A DNA stretch of 50,178 nucleotides from an uncultured Anaerobiospirillum sp. (GTDB taxonomy: Bacteria; Pseudomonadota; Gammaproteobacteria; Enterobacterales; Succinivibrionaceae), in the NCBI GenBank assembly GCA_944389615.1, contig CALXNA010000024.1, positions 1 through 50,178 on the forward strand, in the 5' to 3' direction. The translations under genes were made by a program, and so were the position numbers. The notes under the pieces are model-generated. The model had not been told where the DNA came from. It worked only from the letters and a program-made list of their open reading frames with translations, and did no database searches. Position 1 is the stretch's first letter. Each line of letters opens with the position of its first letter. This document shows, piece by piece, positions 24,093 through 33,137 of the stretch.

Positions 24093-27000
24093 ATGATAAC
24101 AACCTCCGTCAACGAAATGAGCCCCGAGGTCGACGTGGTGTCGAGCACGCTGGAGCCAGATACGGCGCCCGGCGCCGACACGGGCGCACAAATCAGTGCC
24201 TTTGAGCAAATCCTGCAGCGCTTTGAGCAGAACACCCTCACCCAGCGCGATAAGGGCACGAACTTCGAGGACTTGGTGTGCGCGGTCTTAAGCTCAGCAC
24301 AGCCGTGGTGTGACCAATTCACCAAGGTGCAGACCTACGCCGAGTGGGCCAAGGAGTACCCGCAGCTCAGTGGTGGTGATGCACGCGACACCGGCATCGA
24401 CTTGGTGGCGACCAATCGCGTCCCGGATTCCGCTCCCACGGGCATTCCTGCGGCCAGCAATGACGGATTAGCCCAGAATGCAGGCATTTCAGCACATGTT
24501 AGAATAGAAAATAGGGGGGGGGTAGAGACTTTTTTAGGAAATAATGCTCAACCGACCTTTACCGCTATTCAGTGCAAGTTCTTTGGGCGCGAGCAGTACA
24601 TCCCCAAGAGCCAAGTTGACTCCTTCCTTGCCGCCTCCGAGCGTCCCTTCTTCACTGCGCGCTATTTCGTTTACACCGGCCGCCTCTCGGAGCATGCGCA
24701 CCGCGAGCTCAAGCACAGCTCCAAGCCGCTCACGACCCTTTGCCGCTCTGACCTCGAAGAGGCCAACATCGATTGGTCGGGCTTCCTCAAGACCCGTCAG
24801 GTCACCCTCACCAAGCGGCAGCTGCGCCCGTACCAACAAGAGGCTTTAGAGAACGTCCTCGAAGGCTTTAAGCACCACAACCGCGGCAAGCTCATCATGG
24901 CCTGCGGTACGGGCAAGACCTTCACCTCGCTTAAGATTGCTGAGCGCCAGACCAACAACAACGGCTTCGTGCTGTTCTTGATGCCGTCCTTGGCCTTGCT
25001 CTCGCAGACGCTCTATGACTGGAAGCGCCAAGCCAGCGCTCATATGGCGGCCTTTGCCGTGTGCTCTGATAGTAAGGTGGGCAAGAACGAAGACGAGGAC
25101 GACTTTGCCAGCTTCCTGCGGCCCTCCGACCTCAACTTCCCGGCCACGACCAACGCTCAGAGCTTAGCCCAAGCGGTCAACGCCGCGTTAGCGCGCAAGG
25201 CGCAAACGAATGCGCCGGGTCTGACCGTGATCTTCTCGACCTATCAGTCGCTCGACGTCATCCATCAAGCTCAGACCGACTATCAGCTGCCGAACCTTGA
25301 CCTCATCATCTGCGACGAGGCCCACCGTACCGTCGGTGACTACTTTGTCGGCGACAAGAAGCCAAAGCGCAAGTCCCAGCGCGGCGCGAGCAGCGCGGTC
25401 GATGATGAATCGAACTTCACCCGCATCCACAATGCCGACTACATCAAGGGCAGCAAGCGCCTGTACATGACGGCCACGCCGAAGATCTATGGTGAGGCGG
25501 CCAAGCAGCAGGAGAGCCAAGGTGAGGCCATCTTGTACTCGATGGACGATGAGAGCGTCTTCGGCCCCGTATTCCATACCCTGAACTTCGACCACGCGGT
25601 CAAGCTGGGCTGCTTGGTTGACTACAAGGTTCTGATCTTGGTCGGCGACAAGTCGCTGCTACAGACCGACGAATCCCTGCTTGATTTCTCGCAGTACCAT
25701 GCGGCCAAGGTCATCGGCACGTGGAAGGCCTTGAACAAGTACGGCTCTAGCGCTGAGCTTGCGGGTGATGAGCAGCCGATGCGCCGCGCAGTGGGCTTTG
25801 CCCAAATCATCGACGCCACCGGCAAGTATGATAAGGCGGGCTCCAAGCAGTTCACCAAGTACTTCCAAGACACGGTCGAGGGCTACCGGGAGCATCTCAA
25901 GGAGCTGAGCCTCAATGACCCCAAGGGCCGCGCCAGCGATGAGTTTGCCTACCTCAGCGAGCACAACTTAGTCTGCGACTGCAAGCATATCGATGGCTCG
26001 ATGGATGCGGTCGAGAAGGGCACGCTGCTCGATTGGCTGCGCGCGGAGCCCGAGGAGAATCATTGCAAGATTCTCTTCAACGTGCGCTGCTTGAGCGAGG
26101 GCGTGGACGTGCCGGCGCTTGATGCGGTGGTCTTCTTGAGCCCGCGTAAGTCGCAGGTCGATGTGGTGCAGACGGTCGGGCGCGTGATGCGCACCGCGCC
26201 GGGCAAACAGCGCGGCTACGTCATCATCCCAGTGGTCACCAACGACCTCGAGCATCCCGAGTCGATCTTCGACAAGAACCAGAGCTTTGACGTGGTCTGG
26301 CAGGTGCTCAATGCCTTAAAGTCGATCAACCCCGACCACGTCTTGGTCGACGGCGTTACCCACAAGATCGATGAGCGCATCGAGGTCATCTGCGTTCACA
26401 AAGATAAGCTCCGCGGCAAGTCTCACGGGCCTACTCTTACTGATGGGCCGCGCTCTAAGCGCAAGGATAAGCATACCAAGGTAGATGAGCCGACCGACCC
26501 GAATCAGGATCTACAGCAACGCTTCCTGTTTGACTTGGATCAAGCGATCAAGGTCGAGGAGACGATCAAGTCCACCATCATCAAGAAGCTGGGCCGTCGT
26601 AAGGAGTGGCAGGACTGGGCTGAGGATGTGGCCAAGATCTGTACCGAGCAGGTCAAGGCGATCAATGAGCTGCTTGAAGCTAACTCAGACCCCTCGTTTC
26701 AAGCTGACTTTACCAAGTTCTGCCTCGACCTCAACGACTCGATTGGCCAGCACTTAGACCGAGACGCCATCATCGAGATGCTGGCGCAGCACATCGTGAT
26801 CAAGCCGGTCTTAGATGAGCTGTTCCGCGGATTCCCATTCACCGAGCAAAACCCGATCGCCAAGGGCCTATCGGACATGCTGGGCAAGCTCGATGCCGAA
26901 GGCTTGACCAAAACCAACCAAGACCTGCGCGGCTTCTACCAGAGCGTCGGGTTTCGCATGCAGAACGTCACCTCGGTGGAGGATCGGCAAAAGGTCATTG

Positions 27001-29366
27001 TCGACCTGTTCGACCGCTTCTTTAAGGTGGCCTTCCCGAAGCAGCAGGACAAGCTCGGCATCGTCTATACCCCGATTGAGGTGGTCGACTTCATCAACCA
27101 CTCGGTCAACGACATCCTCAAGCGCGAGTTCGGTTCGAGCCTCGGCAGCCCGGGCGTGCACATCATGGATCCCTTCACCGGCACCGGTACTTTCATCACG
27201 CGCATGATGCAGAGTTCAGACCTCATCGCGCTGCCGGAGCTTGAGCACAAGTACCGCCACGAGCTCCATGCTCAAGAGATTTTGCCGCTGGCTTACTATG
27301 TCGCCTCGATCAACATCGAGTCGGTGTACCACGAGCTTACGGACAGGGATGCTGACCACTACGAGCGCAACCACATCGTGGTGCTGACCGATACCTTCGC
27401 CGAAGTCGAGGACAAGGCTCACACCATCACCGGCTCGTTCGGCCAGAACTCGGAGCTGCGCGACGCGGTGCGCGCCCTGCCGCTCAAGGTCATCGTCGGC
27501 AATCCGCCGTACTCCGTCGGGCAGACTAGCCAAAACGACAATAACCAAAACGAGAGCTATCCAGTGCTTGAGCAACGTATCGCTGATACCTATGTGGCAT
27601 TGGGCGAGAAGGCCAATAAGAAAAGCCTTTACGACTCTTACATCAAGGCCTTCCGCTGGGCGAGCGACCGCATCGGGGAGCAAGGTGTTATTGCTTTTAT
27701 TTCTAATGCCGGCTGGGTCGATAGCAAGGCAGCAAGTGGCATACGCCGCTGTCTACAGCAGGAGTTTAGCTCGGTCTATGTTTACCACCTCAAAGGCAAC
27801 CAGCGTACCTCAGGCGAGCAATCCCGTAGAGAGGGCGGCAAGATCTTCGGTGCCGGTAGCCGCGCTCCTATCGCCATTACGATCTTGGTCAAGAACCCGC
27901 AGGCCGCCGCGCCGGGCAAGATCTACTTTGCCGCGGTCGATGACTTCCTCAGCCGCGAGGAGAAGCTGGGACATCTCATGGAGCTCGGCTCCATCGTCAA
28001 TGCTCCGCTGTCTGAACTCAAGCCTGATGCCCACGGCGACTGGCTCAATCAACGTCGTGACGACTTCGGGCACTTCATCACGGTCGGTGGCAAGAAAACA
28101 GGTGGCTTAGCCATTTTTGAAAGTTACTCACGTGGTGTAGCAACATCGCGCGATACTTGGGTGTATAACGCCAGTAAACAGACCATCGAGCGTAATATCA
28201 CCGATTGCGTTGCCTTCTACAACGCACAGGTCGAGGCTCTCAAGCGCGACCCTGTCGGCTTTGTGCGTGATAACGACGGAACCAAGATCAAATGGAATAC
28301 CAGCCTTGATAATCAGCTGAGAAAAGGTAAGGAGCTTGCCCAATTTGATAGTGGCTATGTGGTGACATCCTTGTACCGTCCCTTCTTTAAGCAGTTCCTT
28401 TACAACGACAAAGCTTGGATTGAAAGTACATACCAAATGCCTCAGCTGTTCCCTTGCGCCGACGCCAAGAACTTGGTGATAAGTACGCTCACAGCTGAGG
28501 CCAAGAGCTTTACCTGCCTTATGTCCAGCTGCATTTGTGATGTTAACTTGCTAAAGTTTGGCAACCAATGCTTTCCGCGCTACCTTTACCGCAAGGTTGG
28601 CGACTCTGCTCCGGCCGCGGGCGGCCTGATGGCAGGGCTGGAGTCTGTGCAGACCACTGCTCATTGCGTGATAATCAACGGCTATGAGCAGGTCGATGCG
28701 ATTGGGCCTGAGGCGGTTGAGCACTTCAAAGCGGCCTACCCGGAGGCGGCTGCGGCGATCAATGCCGATGCCGTGTTCTACTACATCTACGGCATCCTGC
28801 ATAGCCCAGACTACCGCACGATCTACGCCAACAACCTGCAAAAGGAACTGCCGCGCATCCCGCGCGTGGCTACCTATGATGAGTTTAAGGCCTTTGAGCA
28901 GGCGGGACGGGAGCTAGCCAACCTGCATGTTAACTACGAAAAGGTGGAGCCGTTTGAGGGATATACCCCTTGCTACGCCAAGGGCGTCAACTCCGACAAC
29001 ATGGACTACACGGTAGATCAGCTTAAGTATGGCAAGATCAAGGGCAAGACCGGCAACGCCGCCAAGGACAAGACCGTGATCGTGTACAACAACCAGCTGA
29101 CGCTGCGAGGCATTCCGCTTGAAGCGCAGGAGTATGTTGTGGCTGGGCAGTCTGCGCTTGACTGGGTCGTGGAGCGCTGCCGAATTAAGACCGACAAGGA
29201 TTCTGGTATCCTCAACAATTACAACGTCTACGCTAAGGAGGCTAAGGAGGTAGACCCTGACCGCTACATCCTTAACCTCATCCTGCGCGTGATTACGGTG
29301 TCGTTAGAGACGGTGAAGATTGTGAAGGCCTTGCCGCCGCTCACTATTCACCCGCTCGACCAGTAG
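24093..29366 (+). CDS. Type ISP-like single-chain restriction-modification enzyme, phase-variable
   Basis: One 1757-residue chain combines restriction and modification. Order: Mrr-like PD-(D/E)XK nuclease (Asp103 in TGIDLVA; QCK at 160-162), SF2 helicase with GTGKT near 272-276, DEAH at 408-411, MTATPK and QTVGRVMRT, a helical coupler (about 800-960), an N6-adenine methylase with DPFTGTG at 1026-1032 and NPPY at 1137-1140, and a C-terminal target recognition region. This is the layout of type ISP enzymes (LlaGI, LlaBIII, about 1570 residues), which translocate along DNA and cut after head-to-head collision. Residues ~108-155 form an extra linker in the nuclease that includes a G9 tract. AGGAAG precedes the ATG. 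The downstream locus carries a copy of its 3' end. Confidence 0.93.
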   Translation: MITTSVNEMSPEVDVVSSTLEPDTAPGADTGAQISAFEQILQRFEQNTLTQRDKGTNFEDLVCAVLSSAQPWCDQFTKVQTYAEWAKEYPQLSGGDARDTGIDLVATNRVPDSAPTGIPAASNDGLAQNAGISAHVRIENRGGVETFLGNNAQPTFTAIQCKFFGREQYIPKSQVDSFLAASERPFFTARYFVYTGRLSEHAHRELKHSSKPLTTLCRSDLEEANIDWSGFLKTRQVTLTKRQLRPYQQEALENVLEGFKHHNRGKLIMACGTGKTFTSLKIAERQTNNNGFVLFLMPSLALLSQTLYDWKRQASAHMAAFAVCSDSKVGKNEDEDDFASFLRPSDLNFPATTNAQSLAQAVNAALARKAQTNAPGLTVIFSTYQSLDVIHQAQTDYQLPNLDLIICDEAHRTVGDYFVGDKKPKRKSQRGASSAVDDESNFTRIHNADYIKGSKRLYMTATPKIYGEAAKQQESQGEAILYSMDDESVFGPVFHTLNFDHAVKLGCLVDYKVLILVGDKSLLQTDESLLDFSQYHAAKVIGTWKALNKYGSSAELAGDEQPMRRAVGFAQIIDATGKYDKAGSKQFTKYFQDTVEGYREHLKELSLNDPKGRASDEFAYLSEHNLVCDCKHIDGSMDAVEKGTLLDWLRAEPEENHCKILFNVRCLSEGVDVPALDAVVFLSPRKSQVDVVQTVGRVMRTAPGKQRGYVIIPVVTNDLEHPESIFDKNQSFDVVWQVLNALKSINPDHVLVDGVTHKIDERIEVICVHKDKLRGKSHGPTLTDGPRSKRKDKHTKVDEPTDPNQDLQQRFLFDLDQAIKVEETIKSTIIKKLGRRKEWQDWAEDVAKICTEQVKAINELLEANSDPSFQADFTKFCLDLNDSIGQHLDRDAIIEMLAQHIVIKPVLDELFRGFPFTEQNPIAKGLSDMLGKLDAEGLTKTNQDLRGFYQSVGFRMQNVTSVEDRQKVIVDLFDRFFKVAFPKQQDKLGIVYTPIEVVDFINHSVNDILKREFGSSLGSPGVHIMDPFTGTGTFITRMMQSSDLIALPELEHKYRHELHAQEILPLAYYVASINIESVYHELTDRDADHYERNHIVVLTDTFAEVEDKAHTITGSFGQNSELRDAVRALPLKVIVGNPPYSVGQTSQNDNNQNESYPVLEQRIADTYVALGEKANKKSLYDSYIKAFRWASDRIGEQGVIAFISNAGWVDSKAASGIRRCLQQEFSSVYVYHLKGNQRTSGEQSRREGGKIFGAGSRAPIAITILVKNPQAAAPGKIYFAAVDDFLSREEKLGHLMELGSIVNAPLSELKPDAHGDWLNQRRDDFGHFITVGGKKTGGLAIFESYSRGVATSRDTWVYNASKQTIERNITDCVAFYNAQVEALKRDPVGFVRDNDGTKIKWNTSLDNQLRKGKELAQFDSGYVVTSLYRPFFKQFLYNDKAWIESTYQMPQLFPCADAKNLVISTLTAEAKSFTCLMSSCICDVNLLKFGNQCFPRYLYRKVGDSAPAAGGLMAGLESVQTTAHCVIINGYEQVDAIGPEAVEHFKAAYPEAAAAINADAVFYYIYGILHSPDYRTIYANNLQKELPRIPRVATYDEFKAFEQAGRELANLHVNYEKVEPFEGYTPCYAKGVNSDNMDYTVDQLKYGKIKGKTGNAAKDKTVIVYNNQLTLRGIPLEAQEYVVAGQSALDWVVERCRIKTDKDSGILNNYNVYAKEAKEVDPDRYILNLILRVITVSLETVKIVKALPPLTIHPLDQ
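24514..24522 (+). repeat. G9 phase-variation tract within the restriction-modification gene
   Basis: Nine consecutive G bases encode Arg141-Gly-Gly in the current frame. Loss of one G puts TAG directly after the tract; gain of one G leads to TAA within about eight codons. Either change would truncate the protein before the QCK nuclease motif. Surrounding bases are AT-rich (AGAATAGAAAATA before, GACTTTTTTAGG after), unlike the rest of the gene. Confidence 0.85.
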
Positions 29367-29403
29367 CGTCGACCTGAGCGCACCTACGCGCACGCGATCC
29401 ATG

Positions 29404-29438
29404 AAAGCCACGGTTGACTTCGGTTGACCGTGGCTTTT
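29404..29438 (+). terminator. Terminator of the restriction-modification gene
   Basis: Ten-bp stem (AAGCCACGGT/ACCGTGGCTT) with a TGACTTCGGTTG loop and a short T-run. The same hairpin recurs at 29781 and 33138. Confidence 0.75.
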
Positions 29439-29451
29439 GGCGCTTTGGAAA

Positions 29452-29488
29452 ATGTGTGATATCACTGGATCGCATGTGTGATATCACA
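29452..29488. promoter_or_regulatory. Paired TGTGATATCAC palindromes
   Basis: ATGTGTGATATCAC occurs at 29452-29465 and again at 29474-29487, 22 bases (two helical turns) apart; the second extends to the 12-bp palindrome TGTGATATCACA. A matching pair lies at 33186-33219 in the second long repeat. Spacing and symmetry suggest a dimeric DNA-binding protein, but no regulator gene is present nearby. Confidence 0.45.
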
Positions 29489-29780
29489 TGTTGCTCAAGC
29501 AGGCGTCGTGGTCTCGCCCTAGCGCTATCGGTGATGATGGCGTGGGCGGCCTTCGGGATGGATAGCAATAAGGTCGGCTCAGTAGGGCGGCACCAATGTC
29601 TGGGCGTTGGGCTGCTGCTTGACCGTCGCTCCTTTCAGCGCTCCTGCCACCGCCTAGGACTGAGTATGCGCGGGCTAGGGCTGGCGGCAAAGGCGTGCCA
29701 GCTGTTGAGTGGATGGATACGCACAGGGCGGGCGCTGGGCTTGCTGGGGCGGGCGCGCACGTAAGGCCGTCGGCCACCAC

Positions 29781-29813
29781 AGCCACGGTTGACTTCGGTT
29801 GATCGTGGCTTTT
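29781..29813 (+). terminator. Second copy of the AGCCACGG terminator hairpin
   Basis: Stem AGCCACGGT/ATCGTGGCT (one mismatch) followed by TTT, preceded by GGCCACCAC as in the third copy at 33138. It is oriented for plus-strand transcription although no plus-strand gene ends here, which suggests it marks the end of a lost gene. For the papain-fold gene (minus strand) it is not a terminator, as no T-run follows in that direction. Confidence 0.6.
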
Positions 29814-29926
29814 ATCACTGAGAAGAAGGTGCGATATCGCTGCTGTGCCCTTGCTCACGCCACAGCCGCCCCGAAGGGCGGCAGGACAGTGCACATAAGG
29901 GCGCACGACCTCGGAACCAGTTGGAG

Positions 29927-32473
29927 CTAAACCCACTTCTGATCAGGGCGACGCTTGTGGCCTTCCTTACGCAGCTGTTCAAGCTGATCCAAAGTAGCAT
30001 CAGTGATTTCAAAGGTTTCATCACTGATAAACATAACACGCTGGGAGTCTCCTTTAGCTAAGAGCACATATTGGGGGTAGCCAACTTCTGGGCAGCCACC
30101 AAATTGGTCAGCCAATCTGAAGATTTTGGGCTTGATCCAATATACATCCCAAAGCAGGTTATCAGTACGGTATTCGCCGCAGTACTCTGCGTCATAGTCA
30201 TAACCGGCATAGGTGTTGCGAATGTAGTCTGGGATATCATCGTCGAACTTATCGCTCCAATCCACCTGCGCAGCGATCTCACCAAAGAGATCACCGTGAC
30301 TTGCGTCTCCGCTGTCATCTTTGTCCATAGCAAACCTCCGATCATGCGCCCAAGCATTACCGAGCCCGAGGGCTGCTTGGCCTTTCTTGACTACCGCATA
30401 CTCGGCTAACCCAAGCACGATATCGCAATCGTCAACCCGATATGCCCGCAGAGAACGTGCGTCAACCTTACCGAGTTGCTTGTTAATATATGGGTTAAAG
30501 TATTGAGCAACCTTAGTGGTTTTGTTGCCTGACTGTGGGTCATAAAGTAAGATATCACCGTTACGCAGCTTCTCAACTGTTACAATATGACCACTTCTAC
30601 GGTTAAGCAACTTCCATGCAAGGTGAAAACGCTGTCCCGGCTCAATCATCTGCTTGAGCAGCTGCTCGATTGTTGCGGGGCGCTCCGCGGAGCTTAAGCG
30701 CTCCAGCCTGTCGTTTTGCTCGACCAGATAAGTGACATCAGGATAAGCCTTCGTGCGCGGATTCCACCACACACTCTGACTGCATAAAGCCAGCCGCATT
30801 TGTGGTGGCATATTGGTAAAAGGAATACCTGTATGCTCTGAGACCACATAAGGCTTAGCCTCAACATCAAAACCACGAAGGCGCAGCTCGTAGGCAATAC
30901 AGCCGCATTGGCAGTTGTTGTTGAATGGCTTCAATGTACGAAGTTCAACCTTGCCTGCGGCATTAACAAATTGCTTGCTGATAACCTTGTTAAAGTTGGA
31001 GTTAGGGTTGAGCGAGTCAGCTTCTTTGAAGCTCATCGCAGGCCCAGCTTGCACCCCATTGATCTGCTCGGGCACATATTGATGGTCGCCCGTAGAGATG
31101 CTGTTATGACGCAGGTCGTAACGACTAAACTCGCGCGTTAGCGCTTGATCAATGTTACAGCCCAAGTACACTTGGATCGCCTGTTCCGTCTGGTACGTCA
31201 GTTTGTCGAACCAAGCCATGTTGGCTTCAAACCGCTTCTTGCCCCACCGGGAGATCATGAGCTCTCGGTAAGTGCTGAACAGGGACTTCACCTGTTGTAG
31301 TACCAACCACGTTTTGACCCCGAAGGTGGAGTATCCACTCCTAAAGTCAGCGCTGGCTAAGTTGACCTTAACGAATGGGTATGCGACGCGCTTACCGTCG
31401 CGGTACTCTTGAGCCAGCTTATCGCGGACTAACTCCGCACTCTTTTGAACGATATCAGCACCATGCAACTCGTCACGAATCATTGATAGAGCATTGTTGA
31501 GGCTTTGGCTCACTGAGCCATAGTCGTCTTGAACGGCCTTCAGAAGGTTAGATCCATGCTGCTGCTTCACGTCCTCATAGCGATGATAGAGCTGCGCGAT
31601 GAGCTGCGAGGACGACTTATGCAGCGTTAGCTTGTCGCCCTTCTCTAACTTCTGCAAGCCTTGGCAGGCTTTAACATAGGCCTCCAAGCGATTGAAGCGG
31701 CGCTGCAGCTTGCTGCTGTTACTATACAAGTTGAACTCGGAGAAGTCGACGCTTGGAGTGACGAAACCAGCATAAAGCTCTGGGCCAGATAGCAACGCTA
31801 CGATCTCACTGTGATCACAGATGTCATTAACCTCGGCGTATTGGCCCAAGAGATAACTTTTCAAGAAGTCTCCAAGTTCATCATCGTTGAGCAAAGCAGT
31901 TAGGTGTGCTGAGCCCGGCACGGCGCACAGCTTTAGCAGAGTCTGCTCGTTGCAATGCAAGTCCCTTGGCGCAGAATGGGGCTGAGACGCTGTCTGAGCG
32001 ATACCTGTGTCCTCATCACTAAACGCCTCCGCCTCGGTTTGGCCGTTGAACTCGCCGCCAAACCCAGCCACGATTCTGCCCGCATCATCCAACTTGTAAT
32101 GCTGACCTTTGGATTGATCTTTGGGCTTAGCGGTACGCCACTCGTCGTCTAATGCCAGCGTCGGGCTGGCATCGAAGGCAAGCTTCCATCCGAGGTAGGC
32201 CAGATCCGCCCGACGCTCTATCGAGCAATGCTGATCAAACTCCCGGCGCGCAGCCTCAACCAAATCGGGAGTCATCTTTTGCAACAAGTCAAAAGCGATC
32301 CTATCGGCCTCATATCGGACGTGTTGGCTTGAGTAGTTCACGTCAAGCTGTCGCCAAATAAGAAGCTGCATCTCCCCCGCAACTCGGGCTAAAGCAAACG
32401 TCATACTATCTCGGTTAACTTGTTCCTCAATGATGGCGCTTTTCAATGGCCAATCAAATCTTGTCGTGTCCAT
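29927..32473 (-). CDS. Papain-fold (Tox-PL type) protein, putative effector or phage-derived
   Basis: An 848-residue protein. The central-to-C-terminal part has the pattern of the papain-like toxin/deamidase fold found in polymorphic toxins and at the end of some phage head proteins: MSFKEADSLNPNSNF, then NNCQCGCIAYELRLRGFDVEA (nucleophile Cys521), RSGHIVTVE (His629) and LLYDPQSGN (Asp645). Near residue 115-140 HYKLDDAGRIVAGFGGEFNG resembles a linker common in phage head-morphogenesis and LPD-type proteins. Residues 180-480 are helical with no recognised domain; a ~150-residue acidic tail follows the core. The internal ATG after AGAGGAATCGTC is the start. GC content is visibly lower than in neighbours and the gene is bracketed by direct repeats, suggesting transfer. 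No immunity gene is evident. Confidence 0.75.
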   Translation of the reverse strand: MDTTRFDWPLKSAIIEEQVNRDSMTFALARVAGEMQLLIWRQLDVNYSSQHVRYEADRIAFDLLQKMTPDLVEAARREFDQHCSIERRADLAYLGWKLAFDASPTLALDDEWRTAKPKDQSKGQHYKLDDAGRIVAGFGGEFNGQTEAEAFSDEDTGIAQTASQPHSAPRDLHCNEQTLLKLCAVPGSAHLTALLNDDELGDFLKSYLLGQYAEVNDICDHSEIVALLSGPELYAGFVTPSVDFSEFNLYSNSSKLQRRFNRLEAYVKACQGLQKLEKGDKLTLHKSSSQLIAQLYHRYEDVKQQHGSNLLKAVQDDYGSVSQSLNNALSMIRDELHGADIVQKSAELVRDKLAQEYRDGKRVAYPFVKVNLASADFRSGYSTFGVKTWLVLQQVKSLFSTYRELMISRWGKKRFEANMAWFDKLTYQTEQAIQVYLGCNIDQALTREFSRYDLRHNSISTGDHQYVPEQINGVQAGPAMSFKEADSLNPNSNFNKVISKQFVNAAGKVELRTLKPFNNNCQCGCIAYELRLRGFDVEAKPYVVSEHTGIPFTNMPPQMRLALCSQSVWWNPRTKAYPDVTYLVEQNDRLERLSSAERPATIEQLLKQMIEPGQRFHLAWKLLNRRSGHIVTVEKLRNGDILLYDPQSGNKTTKVAQYFNPYINKQLGKVDARSLRAYRVDDCDIVLGLAEYAVVKKGQAALGLGNAWAHDRRFAMDKDDSGDASHGDLFGEIAAQVDWSDKFDDDIPDYIRNTYAGYDYDAEYCGEYRTDNLLWDVYWIKPKIFRLADQFGGCPEVGYPQYVLLAKGDSQRVMFISDETFEITDATLDQLEQLRKEGHKRRPDQKWV

Positions 32474-32776
32474 GACGATTCCTCTAACAGGGTACGCGGC
32501 AACAATGCGCAGGTACCACAACAACCTATCGGACTTCATCGCTGGGCGGGCTAGCCAGAGCAGCTGTCTGATGCCCCGCCTTTGTACGTTTTTAGGAATA
32601 ATTGAGTTGTACCACCATTACGGTGGATCCTGCAACACGCCCCGCACGCAAGTTCTGGTTTTGTCGCGTTAAACCGCATAAACATCAGTAATTTTTGTAA
32701 AGATAAATTTAAGCGTGTGATGTGCCCAACATCACGAAAAGGGGGTTGTATAGAGAAAAAATGGTATAAATAGTAT

Positions 32777-32800
32777 GGGGGGGGGTATTACCCCCCCCCC
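32777..32800. repeat. G9-TATTA-C10 inverted homopolymer
   Basis: Nine G, TATTA, ten C: a perfect inverted homopolymer repeat about 300 bases upstream of the papain-fold gene start. AT-rich sequence with GTATAAATAGTAT lies just before it. Such runs are slippage-prone and could alter promoter spacing or hairpin strength. The 32474-32948 gap has no other feature that I can name; 32660-32775 is markedly AT-rich. Confidence 0.8.
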
Positions 32801-32948
32801 TCACCCCCAAGCCAAACACTCCCGCTCACCCATCCATCCATTATCATCATGCGCTAGCAGAGCACGAGCATGCTACCGTGCTAACAATAGCATGATCGCC
32901 GGCACTGATAGCAGTAGCAGCATGACACTTGAGGAGTAGCACGGCATA

Positions 32949-33068
32949 AAAGTCGGCGACGAGCACTACATCCTCAACCTCATCCTGCGCGTGATTACGG
33001 TGTCGTTAGAGACGGTGAAGATTGTGAAGGCCCTGCCGCTGCTCACCATTCACAAGCTTGACCAGTAG
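32949..33068 (+). pseudogene. 3' fragment of a second type ISP gene
   Basis: The last ~40 codons (GDEHYILNLILRVITVSLET ... KLDQ, TAG) match the C-terminus of the 24.1-29.4 kb enzyme with only a few substitutions. Nothing upstream continues the frame as a methylase. Either a second tandem enzyme gene was here and was replaced by the papain-fold locus, or the 3' end was copied as part of the long repeat. Confidence 0.85.
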
Positions 33069-33137
33069 CCGGTAGCCTCCACGCAGTCTCGGCGCCCGTA
33101 TGCTGCGCCGGGCGTCAGTAAGGCTGTTGGCCACCAC

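Larger units (their letters stand above)
29263..29760 (+). repeat. Long direct repeat, copy 1
   Basis: Begins in the last 34 codons of the restriction-modification gene and continues past its terminator. It is strongly similar to the copy starting near 32.95 kb: identical or near-identical blocks are the gene's C-terminal codons, the AGCCACGGTTGAC terminator hairpin, the GATATCACTGGATCGCATG palindrome pair, TGTTGCTCAAGC, CGTCGTGGTCTCGCCC and TGTTGAGTGGATGGAT. Similarity falls off near 29750. Exact borders need alignment. The gap to the papain-fold gene contains no other gene. Confidence 0.8.

Noticed and set aside
24093..29366. BREX, DISARM or type I restriction system
   Set aside because: Nuclease, helicase, methylase and recognition parts are in one chain and no accessory genes (pgl, brx, drm, hsdS) are adjacent; the layout fits type ISP.
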